Assembly (NCBI GenBank): GCA_910574455.1
Contig: CAJSYZ010000008.1
Coordinates: 2,854,707-2,918,706, forward strand
Direction: 5' to 3'
DNA from: Trichaptum fuscoviolaceum
Lineage: Eukaryota; Basidiomycota; Agaricomycetes; Hymenochaetales; Trichaptaceae
DNA: 64,000 nt
Positions 42,903 through 54,374 of the stretch are shown here, piece after piece; position 1 is the stretch's first letter; every line of letters begins with the position of its first letter. Below the pieces are notes generated by a model, which saw only the letters and a list, made by a program, of their open reading frames with translations, did not search any database and was not told where the DNA came from. Made by a program: the position numbers and the translations under genes.

Positions 42903-43930
42903 TCAGACGAACAAGGAGAGATCTGTGTTCTTCTTGTCTGCTGTGTTCGAATTTGAAGTACTATTTCCCAAATTCGTACCACCTTCAGAGCTTGTATCAG
43001 ATTCATTCGTTTTTAATATTGCGAACACGAAGGTTTGAGATGATATTAATCCAGAGCTGATGATATCATCGATAGTACCTGCGGTGATGTTCAACAACGT
43101 AGCATTGAAATCGTCGTAGATGTTCGGCACATTGGTGAATACACTTTGAACAGTCCTTTAGACATATGGTCACATGAGTTAATACACATGCTTCCTTCCA
43201 TCTTAGTAGTAGACAAACACTGCTTACCTGGACGATGCAAGTGTCAATGGCGTGAAAACATCGAATATATGATCGAAGTGCGTCGGGTCCGCAAATTCAG
43301 TGTTTAAGACACAAACTTCTGACCATTCCGAATACAGTATCTGTAGTTCATTCATAAAGAAGCAGCGGACAATCATGTTCCTAATGTTAGCGTACCGCTG
43401 CGACGGCACCGCTTTCTTTTGCTATCGTGAATATATCTTTGTCAGTCGAAAATCTGGTTCCATTCGAATCACAGGATATGAATGCAATCCAAGGCGTTAA
43501 AGCTGAGATTTAAATACTTGTTAAATTCAAGGAAAACCAGGGAGAGGGAATGAGCATACTAGTAGTGTTTGTGACACTCAAAACTTCCGAGAAGTGGACG
43601 AGAGCACCCTGAGTGAAAAACGGACGATATTGCTCTTAGCATCACAGAGAACTGATGTGCGCGCGTGTGGCTCACCTTATCGACACCTGTACTGTCTGTC
43701 CCTGTCAGTGCATATAAAACCTCTTGTGGAAAAGACCCCCCCCCCCCCCCGTATCCTTGCATATCAGAAGACTGGAATCTATATGCAGAAACTCCGGCAA
43801 CTGACGACTTCGGAAACCACTGCAATTACAATATTGACATCTGTTGCGTATCATTCACTCCGGATTGCACCAGACTACTTTCATTTGATGGTTGCGCCGG
43901 AATATACGCGCGCGAGAGACCTGTAAGCTG
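42903..43930 (-). pseudogene. Broken PA-domain (protease-associated) protein, RING/TM part absent
   Basis: Spliced minus-strand exons read AYIPAQPSNESSLVQSGVND, WFPKSSVAGVSAYRFQSSD, QEVLYALTGTDSTGVDKG, ALVHFSEVLSVTNTTTL, PWIAFISCDSNGTRFSTDKD, AKESGAVAAILYSEWSEVC, FDHIFDVFTPLTLASSR and FNATLLNITAGTIDDIISSG, ending NTDLSLFV and a stop at 42903. The middle resembles the protease-associated fold of secretory-pathway membrane proteins, including PA-TM-RING ubiquitin ligases. Three faults point to a pseudogene: an in-frame TAA just before LQWFPKSS (near 43817), no clean signal peptide in frame, and an end just where a transmembrane helix would be expected. A 15-nt C run (43736-43750) encodes five glycines. 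Splice sites in the 3' half remain canonical, so decay is recent. Confidence 0.5.
43736..43750. repeat. Poly-C run (15 nt) inside coding-like sequence
   Basis: Fifteen consecutive C on the plus strand, reading as five glycines in the PA-domain frame on the minus strand. It is a likely site of length variation or assembly error. Confidence 0.8.
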
Positions 43931-44146
43931 GATTAACCAAAGTGAACAACCGATCAGGATAGCGCGTTTTTTTCATTAAAGGCCCCATTTGCGGTGCTGA
44001 GAATGGTCAAGTAGGAGATGGGCTGGCAGACTCGACACTGCCAACGATGGAAGGGGAGCCTCGTCACCGTAGAACGCAACGATGGCACTGCAAAAAAAGG
44101 AAATTTGCCCACACTTTATCAAAACTTTTACCGTGATAGGCGCCCA

Positions 44147-46309
44147 TCAATTCTTGAAGTTCCTGCTAAATACCTCCAGTGCAGGAATTGCAACCGCAGT
44201 CTCGGGATCTGTCGGGGGTGGTCTCGGCGCAACTAGTCCGAGCTCATCAAACTCGAATTGTGAATTCTGTGTAAGTAAATGTATACAAGGACCCACATAA
44301 ATAAAAAGTAAGCAGTGGTAGTTCCGTGGCAGAATACAGATACATATTGGAATAGAGCGAACGCATTATCCAGACCAGGATGATTCGCCTCGTGGGGTCC
44401 CACACGCAGAACATGCAAGATGGCCCGAAAGGTTTTCTCTGGCACATAAACAAATATAAGTTTATAAAGCCAAGTCCAAGCTCGTCAAAACCCAGCTTAC
44501 AGTGTACAAACTTGGCATGCCCACTTTGACTCTTCTGGTTTCCGGTTGTTTGGTATGTCCATGTTCGACTTCTGAGTTTCTATGGATGTGGCTTTCGCAC
44601 TCAACGTATTTGTTGAACCAAGTTTCCGTCCTCTATCCATCCCCAAAGCCTCTCGCTTACGAATTTGCATCTCTTCCTGTACCAATCGTCCGATTCCTAA
44701 TGGTTTTGTAGATGAATTTTTGGTGGATGATTGTGAGGGACCAGCGATGGAGGGAGTCGTTGGGGCAGAGGCCCTCGAATATTTCGTGATCGGGAAAGGA
44801 ACGACAGGATTTGAAGTTGACGGCAAGTCATCTGGCTGGTAATCGTCTTCAGTATCGGAAATTTCAATCGCGTCAAAAACCGATATGTGCGCCTGCTTCT
44901 TGGAATCCTCGCTCAACTTTGACGATGAACTTTCCTTAGCTAAGAATTCCCTCATAAACTGCTTTGCGCTATTCATTCCGTCATCCGTTTCTAGCATACT
45001 CTCGCGCATCGCTTGCCTGCGACCTTCGTCATTCTCAGCCGAAATCCAGGGATTCTCCTCGTAGTCAGAATCATCTTCTGTTACACTATCGTCCTCCTCT
45101 TTCTTCGTTGAGACAGGGTTTCCTAGTGCATGATTGTAAGGTCAGGAGATACGGAAGATCTAATGCCCGGCTTACCTTCCAATGCTTTCAGACGTTTCTC
45201 AGCTGCAAGTGCCCTCTCCTCTCGGGCAGTTTTGCTTGATATCACCAGGTCTATAATCATTTAAACCAATTCTGAGACATGGCTTACCTTCCCGCTTTCT
45301 TTCGAAATCCAGTCCCTTTCTTCTTCGCTTCTTCGTCACTTATATCTTCGTTCAAGGCCTTCCCCCCTCCCGCAAAAGCGTACTTCGACCTGACACGAGC
45401 GCCTGCTTTTCGTCGGCGTTCTGTCTGAGCACCTGTGTGATTTGAAGCGCCCGCTCGTCGACGTTGAATACGTCTACGTTTTCGTAGGGCTTGAGGACGA
45501 GCTCGAGTTTGTGCTCCTCCACACTATTACATTACATTGTCAGTCCAGGTCCTCCAACAGGAATAAGGCATCATGACTTACCACATATTCGGGTAAATCG
45601 AAGTCTTCTACTCCTTGGCCACTCATGCGAGTTGAGTCCTTAAGACGAGTACCGCTCGACCAATATCCATCTCCGAAATATCCTCTCGATTGCAATGCTC
45701 TCACTTCCATCCTCAATTGGGTCCATAGCTTCTGAAACTCTCGCCCATGATTCATGTGCTATGTAGCTTTGAGATCAAACAAAGTTCAAGATTATACATT
45801 AGTACAGTACCTTACTTTGATGTGAGCAAGCTAACTGCAGTCAGTGTCGCAAGTGAAACATTAAATATGAGTGTGCTCACCTCATGACAAAGAGTGCTCA
45901 GCAACCATGGGATGGGTACAAACATATCATCCGCTCTTCGTAAAACGAGTTCTATTGATGAATTTCAGTATCGGTGAAAGAAAGGGTCAGCGTAGTATTC
46001 GCACCAACTGTTTCTCCGTTGTTCCAATTCCTTCCCGCGAACACACGGTTATACTCATACTTCAACGTTGACACACAGTCAGATTACTTGTCCATCCACC
46101 ATTCGATACCCACTCACCTCCTCGAGACTATTTACCTCAAACCCGTGGCTTTTCATGATTGGTCGCACCTGAGCAGCTAAGGCTCGGAGAAGTTGCCGTG
46201 CATCCTCCTCTCCATAGGGCGAAGGTACCTCGGGTGCGGGTAGTGCAGTGATGAAGTTAACGTGCTTATTAGGATTAGCTTCGCGTTCATTAATACGATG
46301 GTGGACCAT
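44147..46309 (-). CDS. WLM-domain metalloprotease, WSS1-like (DNA-protein crosslink repair)
   Basis: Wss1/SPRTN-type proteases degrade proteins crosslinked to DNA. The start at 46309 (MVHHRINEREANPNKHVNFI) is preferred over an upstream frame because it matches the family start. Then come ARQLLRALAAQVRPIMKSHG, YEYNRVFAGRNWNNGETVEL and LLSTLCHELAHIKHMNHGRE, which contains HELAH-X5-H, the zinc site with catalytic Glu. Further on are YFGDGYWSSGTRL, a basic region, a long acidic/serine linker with SDTEDDYQPDDLP (possible SUMO-interacting site), and a RanBP2-type finger made by splicing (WACQVCTL plus CMFC). The last exon EFDELGLVAPRPPPTDPE ends at 44147. About 520 residues. The gene is divergent from PFK with only 250 bp between starts. 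Confidence 0.87.
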
Positions 46310-46559
46310 GGGCGAGATGTAGTCAGGTCCGTTGTTGAAGACGGTATTGGCGCTGTGGTCGTCGTCGGTAAACACGGTGCCCTCGACGCGTCGCGCTTGT
46401 AAGTAGCCCGATCCGATCTCCGACGCATGTGTGCCAGTGCGGCCGAGAGCTATCCCCAAACGCTTTATCTCCTTTTCTGCTCATCGCCATTCCCTTATAC
46501 CCATCTCTTCTTTGGCACCAACATCAACGACGACTTAACGATCAACAACGAGGACCACG
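46310..46559. promoter_or_regulatory. Shared divergent promoter of WSS1-like and PFK genes
   Basis: The 250 bp between the two start codons must hold both promoters. It includes a CT-rich stretch (ctccttttctgctcatcgcc) just upstream of the PFK start on the plus strand, typical of strongly expressed fungal genes. I see no clear TATA box for either. Confidence 0.5.
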
Positions 46560-49550
46560 ATGACGAAGAAGCCAAAGATCGCGGTGTTGACCTCGGGCGG
46601 CGACAGCGCCGGGATGAACGCTGTTGTCCGAGCCATTGTCAAATATGGCATTATAAAGTATGTATTTCGCGCGCTCAATTTGCTCCTGATGCTGATGGTT
46701 GAGAGCATAGGGGCTGCGAGACATATGTTGTCCGCGAAGGCTACGAAGGTCTTGTGCGAGGTAACATCGACGCGCCGAAACGCAAAGTCAACTTCGACGG
46801 ACATGATTCGCATGGCCATCACAAAAAGCACGAGAACGATGCAGAGTTTGATGACACTCTACTTGTCAACAACCTCCGCTTTGGCGATGGGCATTTGTTC
46901 AAGGAGGGTGAGGGTGATGCAACCGATCATCCTCATGGACGCAGCCTCAAAGGGCGTTACATTATTCGAGTGGGCTGGGACGACGTGCGCGGATGGTTTG
47001 CTGAGGTGCGCATACCCACATCTCTTCATCTCCTTGGGGAACAATGACTAAAATAAAACACCACCACTGTAGGGCGGCACCCTTATTGGCACTGCCCGCT
47101 CAGCTGCATTCCGTACGCACGAAGGGCGGCTCGATGCGGCCCATAACCTAATCATCGAGGGCATCGACGCGTTGGCTATATGCGGCGGAGACGGCTCGCT
47201 GACGGGTGCGGACGTCTTCCGTTCTGAATGGCCTGACCTTGTCAAAGAATTACTGGCCGCACAAAAGATTACAGAAGATCAGGCGAAGCAATATGCGCAT
47301 CTCAAGATCGTTGGTCTCGTTGGATCGATTGATAATGACATGAGTATGACCGATCTCACAATTGGTGCCTCAACCGCACTCCATCGTATCTGTGAGGCCA
47401 TTGATAACATCAACTCGACCGCGTTCTCCCATTCGCGAGCTTTCGTTGTGGAGGTCATGGGACGCCACTGCGGTTGGCTCGCTTTGATGGCTGGCGTAGC
47501 GTCTGGCGCAGATTTCATTTTCATTCCCGAGCGACCTCCTATCGCTGATCCTTGGGAGGATGAGATGTGTGAGAAAATTCATAGGGTATACTATTGTTAC
47601 AAAGTTCGCATTATTATAACTGAATCTGCGACCAGCACCGCGAAGTCGGGAAACGCAAGACAATCGTCATTGTTGCCGAAGGAGCTCACGATGCAAACCT
47701 CAACCCCATCCGGGCAGAATATGTCAAGGATGTTCTGACAGAGCGCCTTGGTCTTGATACGCGAGTGACGTGTCTGGGCCATACGCAACGTGGTGGTAAA
47801 CCTTGCGCATTTGACCGTATTCTGGTATGTCACACAATAAGTTGTACATACTTAATAAATAAACTCACAGAAGTGTAGCCGACTTTACAAGGCGTCGAGG
47901 CAGTCAATGTTCTACTTGAATCAACACCAGATACACCGTCTTACATGATCGGTATCTCGGAAAACAAGATCACGAAGGTTCCGTTGATGGAGGCCGTCGC
48001 TATGGTAGGTTCTTGCACTAGCGTTTTAGCCAAGCTTGCAACTAAGCTCATTCTTTCTTATCAAAAAGACACGATCAGTTTCGACTGCGGTTGCGGAGAA
48101 GAACTTTGAGAAAGCCATGTCTTTACGAGATCCTGAATTCTGCGAAGCTTTAGAAGGTTTCATGGCAGTTTCTTCCTTGGACCACACGAAGAAACTACCG
48201 AAGGAGAAAGTCAGTACCATATAACCATAACTTGATGATTGATACTAATTATGATCCAGAGAATGAGGATAGCAATTATTCAGTACGCCCCACTCCTATA
48301 TCCGATGACTGGTCTTGATATCAGTTCACAGCATGGGTGCTCCCGCGGGGGGTATGAATGCAGCAACACGCGCCGCCGTACGATATTGCCTTCGTCGTGG
48401 CCATAAGCCACTCGCAGTGCACAACGGCTTCCGCGGGCTGCTGGACAACAACATCGATGAGCTTTCCTGGTTGCGCGTTGACAATTGGATGACGCGCGGC
48501 GGGTCTGAGCTCGGTACGAATCGTGCCCTACCCGACATTGATCTCGGTTCTGTTGCTGCACGATTCCAGGATCATCGTTTTGATGCGCTATTCCTCATCG
48601 GTGGATTTGAAGCATTCCGGGCGCTACAGATATTAGCGAGCAGTCGTTCCCTATATCCCGCGCTACAAATCCCCATGGTCCACCTCCCGGCTACGATATC
48701 AAATAACGTGCCTTTGACAGAGTTCAGCTTAGGCAGTGACACGAGTTTGAATGCTTTAGTGGATGCTTGTGATGCTATCAAGCAAAGCGCGTCTGCGAGT
48801 CGGAATCGCGTGTTCGTGGTCGAAACGCAGGGCGGAAAGTGCGGCTACATTGCGACTATGGGTGCTCTAGCGGTATGTTCTTCTGCTGAATGTTCCCCAT
48901 TGGAATTGAAAATGTATCTTTACTACAGGTAGGGGCAGTTAGTGTCTATACACCGGAAGTCGGCACGACACTGGGTGACCTACAGAAGGACGTAGACTTC
49001 TTAAAACTAAGATACGGTTTAGATGAGAAGGGCAAGGCTGAAGGAAGGCTAATCTTGAGGTTTGTACAATCGTTTCTACTTAATTTTTTATGTGAAATGA
49101 AAAGATCTATCCCTTTGTAGGAACGAAGCGGCTTCAAGCGTCTACACAACAGATTTCCTTCAGAAGATGCTGCAAGAGGAAGGCGGACAGCTCTTCGACT
49201 CACGTATGGCCTCTCTCGGTCATACCCTACAGGGTGGTATCCCCTCGCCCATGGACCGAGTGCGAGCCGTCCGCCTCTCGCTCAAGTGTATGAGCTTCCT
49301 CGAGCGGTACCACGACGTGCTCCGGCAAAACCCCGACCGCAAACGTGCAGCCCCGCGAGAGTCTGCCGCGGTGATCACCATCCAGTCCTCAAAGGTCTTG
49401 CTTACCCCTGTGGAGGATATGGTGCAACATGCGGATATGAAGAACCGACGGGGCGTGAATTCGTGGTGGGAGCCGATCAAGCCGCTGGCTGAGACGCTGG
49501 GGGGAAAGACTCCGCTAATGGATGAGGCAAAGAAATCCTCGAAGGCATAG
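46560..49550 (+). CDS. ATP-dependent 6-phosphofructokinase
   Basis: This enzyme phosphorylates fructose-6-phosphate to fructose-1,6-bisphosphate, the committed step of glycolysis, in the cytosol. The start at 46560 gives [20 protein letters not shown], the ATP-binding loop. It continues with [49 protein letters not shown], the catalytic [30 protein letters not shown], and [16 protein letters not shown]. The regulatory C-half repeats the fold ([50 protein letters not shown]) and ends SSKA with a stop at 49548-49550. About ten exons and 800 residues, normal for eukaryotic duplicated PFK with a short N-terminus. All key motifs are present, with no sign of damage. Confidence 0.95.
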
Positions 49551-49796
49551 CCTAATGACATTCGTTTCGCATTGTACTGCTCTGTCCATATCCTTAGATA
49601 GATGTAAACGAAAAATTTAGTTTGAACAGTGGCATGGCATCTGTATTTTCTCTTATGTGATAATGCCGAGAACCAGACATGAGATACCTCGACAACTTCT
49701 TCAGTGTCGCAACTCTCATGTTCTTCGAACGCACGAAGTCACACAATGCCCACAATACTGATGTGTTACTTTAGAGTGAGTAAACCTCGCCTTTGG

Positions 49797-51095
49797 TTAC
49801 GTCTGCAGCACACCGGTATCTCTAAACAACTTCGTCACCGCCTCCGCATCTATCAACTCATCAGCGTTTTTCTCCTGGCAATCCCATATCTGCAAGACAT
49901 TTAACAGTATTTCTTCCTCCTTGAATCGGTCGGCCATGTTCTCGAAGAAGTTGTCGTCTAAACAATTACAGTCCTCAAATTTGACTGATCGAAGCTTCTT
50001 GAGGGTGTCGAAGGGGGCGTCGCAAGGGGGACATAATCCCATATTGCAAGCCGTGAAGGAAAGGCTCTTGATGCTATCTGGAAGGTTTGCGAAGACTTCG
50101 TCCAGACAGAACGAAATGGCATCATCCTCGTCATCAAGCTCACCACAATCGACTTTGAGGTTTAGTCCCTCGAGGTGTTGCAGATTGCCCATTATTTCTT
50201 CGAGTATAGTCTTGCAGCAGGACCTGATTTCAAAGGCATCAACGACGCCACCAGCTGCGGTAGTGAAACTGAGGATTGTGACATTGGGAAACGAGGTTGC
50301 CTGTAGGATAGCCAATACTGCATCTTCACTCGCACGATAGGAATGAAACAGGAAGTTTTGTAGTGATGGAAGCTCGATCCGAACATCGTCGTCCCTATCG
50401 ATTAACTCTACTTGTCCAATATTGATGCTCAACTGAGTGAGGCAAGCGGCGAAAGATAGAAAATTCGCGAGGCTGATGATATTGATGTAGCTATCGAAAT
50501 CAAAGCAGCAGTTGGTCAGAGTCGATGCGTTTAGCCCCATGGGTATACTCAAAGAGCAATGCAGATTTTCTAGATTCGCGGGTCGCCAGTCGTTGTCGAA
50601 CTTAGAAAGATAAGGTGAATAACCGGACGATCCCAATATGCGTAGAAAGCGAAGGGAGGTAAGATCAGCACTCGGAGAGAGCCTCTGGAAAAGCTGTAAC
50701 TCGGATGCTGAGAGTCCACAGAGCACGATGTCCTCCCACCTGTCGCAATAACTGAATAGCGCATCATTCGGTACGTAAGGAGATTCGACTTTCAGATGAA
50801 GTGCGCGTGTTCCGCTCCGACTGACAATTAGATCCACGGCGTCCTCAGGCATCGATGTATCACGATCTCCTCAGCTCATAAGATGCATCGATATAGATAT
50901 GAGCCGGAGTTTTCTGCACACCAGCGACAGCCCCATCAGATCTGACAAGGTTGGCGTGGTCATTTCGAGGATGATAGCCAGAAGTTCGTCAGGGAGGTCG
51001 ATAAGACTCCTATTGGGCTTGCGCTGACAGAAGTAGAAGATGCGCTTCTCTAGCGAGGTCTTCAGAAAATTGATTGTGTCTTGAAGCTCCTTCAA
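49797..51095 (-). pseudogene. F-box protein with leucine-rich C-terminal part, frame interrupted
   Basis: F-box proteins recruit substrates to SCF ubiquitin ligases. The upstream part carries a coiled segment (LKELQDTINFLKTSLEKRI) and an F-box (SLIDLPDELLAIILEM, LSLVCRKLRLISIS). A 350-codon frame follows (MPEDAVDLIVSRSGTRALHL, LTSLRFLRILGSSGYSP, LPDSIKSLSFTACNMG, ending DTGVLQT). The two parts are separated only by an in-frame TGA at 50871-50873, with no usable intron there, so either a nonsense change or small indels break the gene. The first exon upstream of 51095 could not be fixed; the frame seems to extend to an acceptor near 51166. Plausible alternatives are translation of only the C-terminal part, or a sequence error. 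Confidence 0.6.
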
Positions 51096-51169
51096 CTGCT
51101 TCAGCCTCGAGTTTCCCGTGAGGATTGCAGTATCTCTATCGCGAACGGAGGACAGCTGATAGAGTACTT

Positions 51170-52210
51170 GGTCACTTGTTTGAAAAGAGAAAGAGAAGAA
51201 GTTAGACCGTCATATATGAAAAATCAAAGTAAATGTATGTACATTACCTCTCGACATCCTCCTCTTGCCAGATCCCCTCGGCTACTAGTACGTTCCCGTC
51301 GCTTTCTGCCATCCTTTGCAGAATATTTTGGAGCTTATGGATTGCGTTGGGAGACGTACGAAATGGTCCGCTGGTCATTGCCATATTGTTCTTGATGATC
51401 TTGTCCTAGACTGTATAGGTTACTTTATCGCCGGGGAGCCCTGCTTCCGAGTCAAGTTTTAAGTGAGCTAGAAGCGTGGGAATTTACAGCCTGAGTACAA
51501 CTTGAACGGAATTCAATTGTTTTCATCTCCGAACTACGAGCTTCCAACTCGTCCCATTCTTCTACTTCTTGCCATACACGCTGCTGTAACGTCTACACCG
51601 GAGGATGCGCAGTCTCTGTCTTCCTTCCGAGTTGTAAATACAGTTTTTTCACGATCGGAAGCTGGGTTTCGCACCAGCCCTTGATCTGAGTCGTGCTCAT
51701 AATCCTATACTCTGTTCTCTTGCCAGTGGGCAACATGCCAATCCTCGGAGATTAAGAGGCTCTCAGCACCCGTCTACGTCCTTTTCAAATAAGACGAGAA
51801 GGTTCCCCATTACTTAGCCCACTCAGGATGAAATGACAAAAGCAAACAAGCAAGTATGAGCGTCGGTTAATTGTCAAGAATCGATCCAATAACAAGTTCA
51901 AATCATCTGTCTGGCCTCTATCTCTATACTGACATCCGATCCACTGCTTACATTGCCGTCCCATCATCATGTATAGGGCTCAACGGCCTCCGGTTTCTTC
52001 CTCAAAACTTGTCACTGTATATTAAAGGGGACGATGGACTTTATCATCTTATCAAGTTGCGGCTGAAATTTGGCGCCACTTCGAAAATTAAGTATTTCCA
52101 TTTTTCCATATCTGTCAACTTCTACTAGTTGCGCCGGTGCTTCATTTTCAACAACTCCTTTGAAACAACTCCTTTGAACTACTTTCTAGGACAATAACAT
52201 AGCCGTCTGT
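51170..52210. other. Intergenic
   Basis: A spacer of about 1 kb between the F-box gene and secreted-protein gene 3. Short open stretches exist on both strands, but none has a family motif or intron structure. Confidence 0.4.
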
Positions 52211-52252
52211 GCGGACTTATGCTTCTCCAGTATACCTTCCCTGTGTATAAAA
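52206..52252 (+). promoter_or_regulatory. Core promoter of secreted-protein gene 3
   Basis: The box GTCTGTGCGGACTTA (52205-52219) lies about 26 bp upstream of TATAAAA (52246-52252), 96 bp before the start codon. Same arrangement as before the other four family members. Confidence 0.62.
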
Positions 52253-52341
52253 CAGAGATAGGTGCAGCAGAATTCAGCATCAACATCGCAGCCTCAAGCC
52301 GTTCACAGCCGTTCAACACTCAACTCAAATAACAACTCTTC

Positions 52342-52889
52342 ACAATGCACTCTACCAACGTCTTCTCTGTAATTATGGCCTACACCCTTTTCGCTACTGC
52401 AAGCGCTGCTGCAGTGCACGATGACCTTACAGGCGAGCTTAGCAATGCATATTGTTTTCGTACTCACATCTGACGTACTGCCGAGCTTACAGTCTCTCTC
52501 TCGCGCCTTGAAGGTCTGAAGGCTGAGCTCGATGGAGCTGTCCACGTCAGGGCCGTGAACGCCGAGCCTGCCACTGTTGTGTAGGTATTTTAGTATCATG
52601 CACACCCAGTTGATTGCTGACTGGATTCAATAGCAACGACGTCACAACAATCGTCAATGACGGGACGACATTAGGAAAAGACATCGCGCAGCTCATCAAA
52701 GACCTGCAGTCGGACCCAGCAGCGGCTTTGCAGCCCAACACAGCTCAGATACTGTATGCTTATTCTCCCTGCGATCTATAATCCATCAATTGAATCCATA
52801 ACCGCAGTGTCGACGCTACGAAAGTAGCCCAAGACATCACTGGCCTTGTGAATGACATTGCCACGCTTGCAAAGGATGCCCAGTCGTAA
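52342..52889 (+). CDS. Small secreted protein, paralogous family member 3
   Basis: Signal peptide MHSTNVFSVIMAYTLFATAS, then AAAVHDDLTG. The first intron starts GCGAGC, a GC donor where its sister at 59103 has GTGAGC. Exon 2 is SLSRLEGLKAELDGAVHVRA and VNAEPATVV; exon 3 is NDVTTIVNDGTTLGKDIAQL, IKDLQSDPAAALQPN; the last exon is VDATKVAQDITGLVNDIATL, AKDAQS, stop at 52887-52889. About 130 residues. It is very close to the member at 59103 and both lie in the same orientation, so this is a recent duplicate. Function unknown. Confidence 0.78.
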
Positions 52890-53382
52890 AGCTTGCCACC
52901 GATGCTCAGTACTTAGGGGCGAAATGGTGCGTGCTCCTCGCTATGTATTAAACCGACATACCAGTTGTTCACTCTCAGGCTCGTGTGATAGACCAGATTG
53001 GAGGGTGATTGATGGACTAGAATTCCGATCAAGGACTCTTGTTGTTCTTATAGATTAGTATAAGAGGCACTTGTTTCTCCATAAGTAGCTTTTAATGGAA
53101 AGGCACTGTTGGTCACCATCTACTGTCGGCAAGAAACGAAAGACACTGAGATTGATATCTACTGAGAGGTTTGGTACTCTCGGCTACATCAATAAAAGAT
53201 TCAACAATCATAAGAACAACATATGTACATATATAGCTACATACCTACATATAAACGATATGAGCCAGCCTTCATCAATAAAGGCTCGTTTCGATATTTA
53301 GAAAGGTAATCAAAGCTTGGACCAAGTAAGTACATACAACATTGGATCCAGTTCAAGAACGTCCTTCGCGAACACCATAAGG
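52890..53382. other. Intergenic 3' flank
   Basis: Downstream of secreted-protein gene 3. No feature beyond a short AT-rich stretch with acatatgtacatatatagct near 53218. Confidence 0.4.
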
Positions 53383-53719
53383 TTTACACCCATTTTCATA
53401 AAGGATGACAGTCGGGCAAAAAAAGAGAAAGAAGAGGCCGTTACGTGAAGAGCAATGCCGAAGTGCCGGGAAGCCAAATAAAGTAAGGCAGCCCAGTCGG
53501 TCTGCGAATGTTGTCCGAATAAAGTAAAGCGGCACGATCGGTCCCCGAACGTCGTCATCCGGCCGAAGATCGCTGCAGAGTCATTGGCTGATTTCTTTTC
53601 AAGCCAATGACAACAGGCTCGGAACTTCTCGCCGATACGTCCCGAACTCCGGCTTTCCTTTACTCGCGAAACTTCTCTTTTTTTTACGGACTGTCATCCT
53701 TTATGCAAATGGGTGTAAA
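53383..53719. mobile_element. Small TIR element (about 337 bp, MITE-like)
   Basis: The left end TTTACACCCATTTTCATAAA and the reverse complement of the right end TTTACACCCATTTGCATAAA match and continue through GGATGACAGTC and an A-rich tract for about 45 bp. Inside are two imperfect tandem units of about 41 bp (beginning aataaagtaa) near 53478-53560 and a small hairpin (attggctg ... aagccaat). No coding capacity. Target duplication not established. Confidence 0.62.
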
Positions 53720-54365
53720 AGGGAAAAAAAAACACGAATTTTAATGGGAAATAGTTAGGTTAGCACTTTTTCTTTAGTGATATAACACAACAGAATATGG
53801 TTGTACCTCAGCGAGGGACGCACGAGTTAAAGATTGACGAATTATAAATGTGTGATAGATGGAGAACAATATGAGAAACCTTAATACTACAGACCGGAAA
53901 ATGCCGAAGGGCACGGCAATCGTTTTCTATTTGTTGAAGTTGTTGAAGTTCGTGCCATCAGCGACTCAGAATCCAACTACCTTTTGAGATTCATCAAGAG
54001 CTTTCTTCCTCCCTGGAAACAATCTTGCAGAAGTCGGAGCTGTTCACTTTAATCACACTTTCACACTGCTTCTTGATCTCTGTGGATGGAATTAGAATAC
54101 ATGGACTTACCTTCTATCATGGTCCATGCCTCTTTCAGTGATAACGCAGTGGTTGTTCTCCCTCAAAAGACCGCAAGAAATGTAGGTCGTTCGTCCACCT
54201 TTGGTTGTAACGAGAAAGCATTGTGAAGATCGTTATGAAGTGCATCGGGCTTGAATGGTGAAGGGGCAAAAATGGTATGTCAGAAGATATATACCGAGAT
54301 CTACTGTCTACTTGCATTGCAAAACCAGACATCTCTCTATTTGATGACCATCCTTCTGGTCCCCA
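53720..54365. other. Intergenic
   Basis: No coding signature or repeat recognised between the small TIR element and the second Mutator-like element. Confidence 0.4.
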
Positions 54366-54374
54366 CGCTTCATC
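54366..54374. repeat. Target site duplication, left copy
   Basis: The 9-bp sequence cgcttcatc is repeated exactly at 55786-55794. Confidence 0.85.

Noticed and set aside
43665..43979. Cysteine-containing plus-strand frame (NYNIDICCVSFTPDC)
   Set aside because: It looked like a small secreted cysteine-rich protein, but the minus strand here gives spliced PA-domain exons that join consistently, and the plus frame has no signal peptide.
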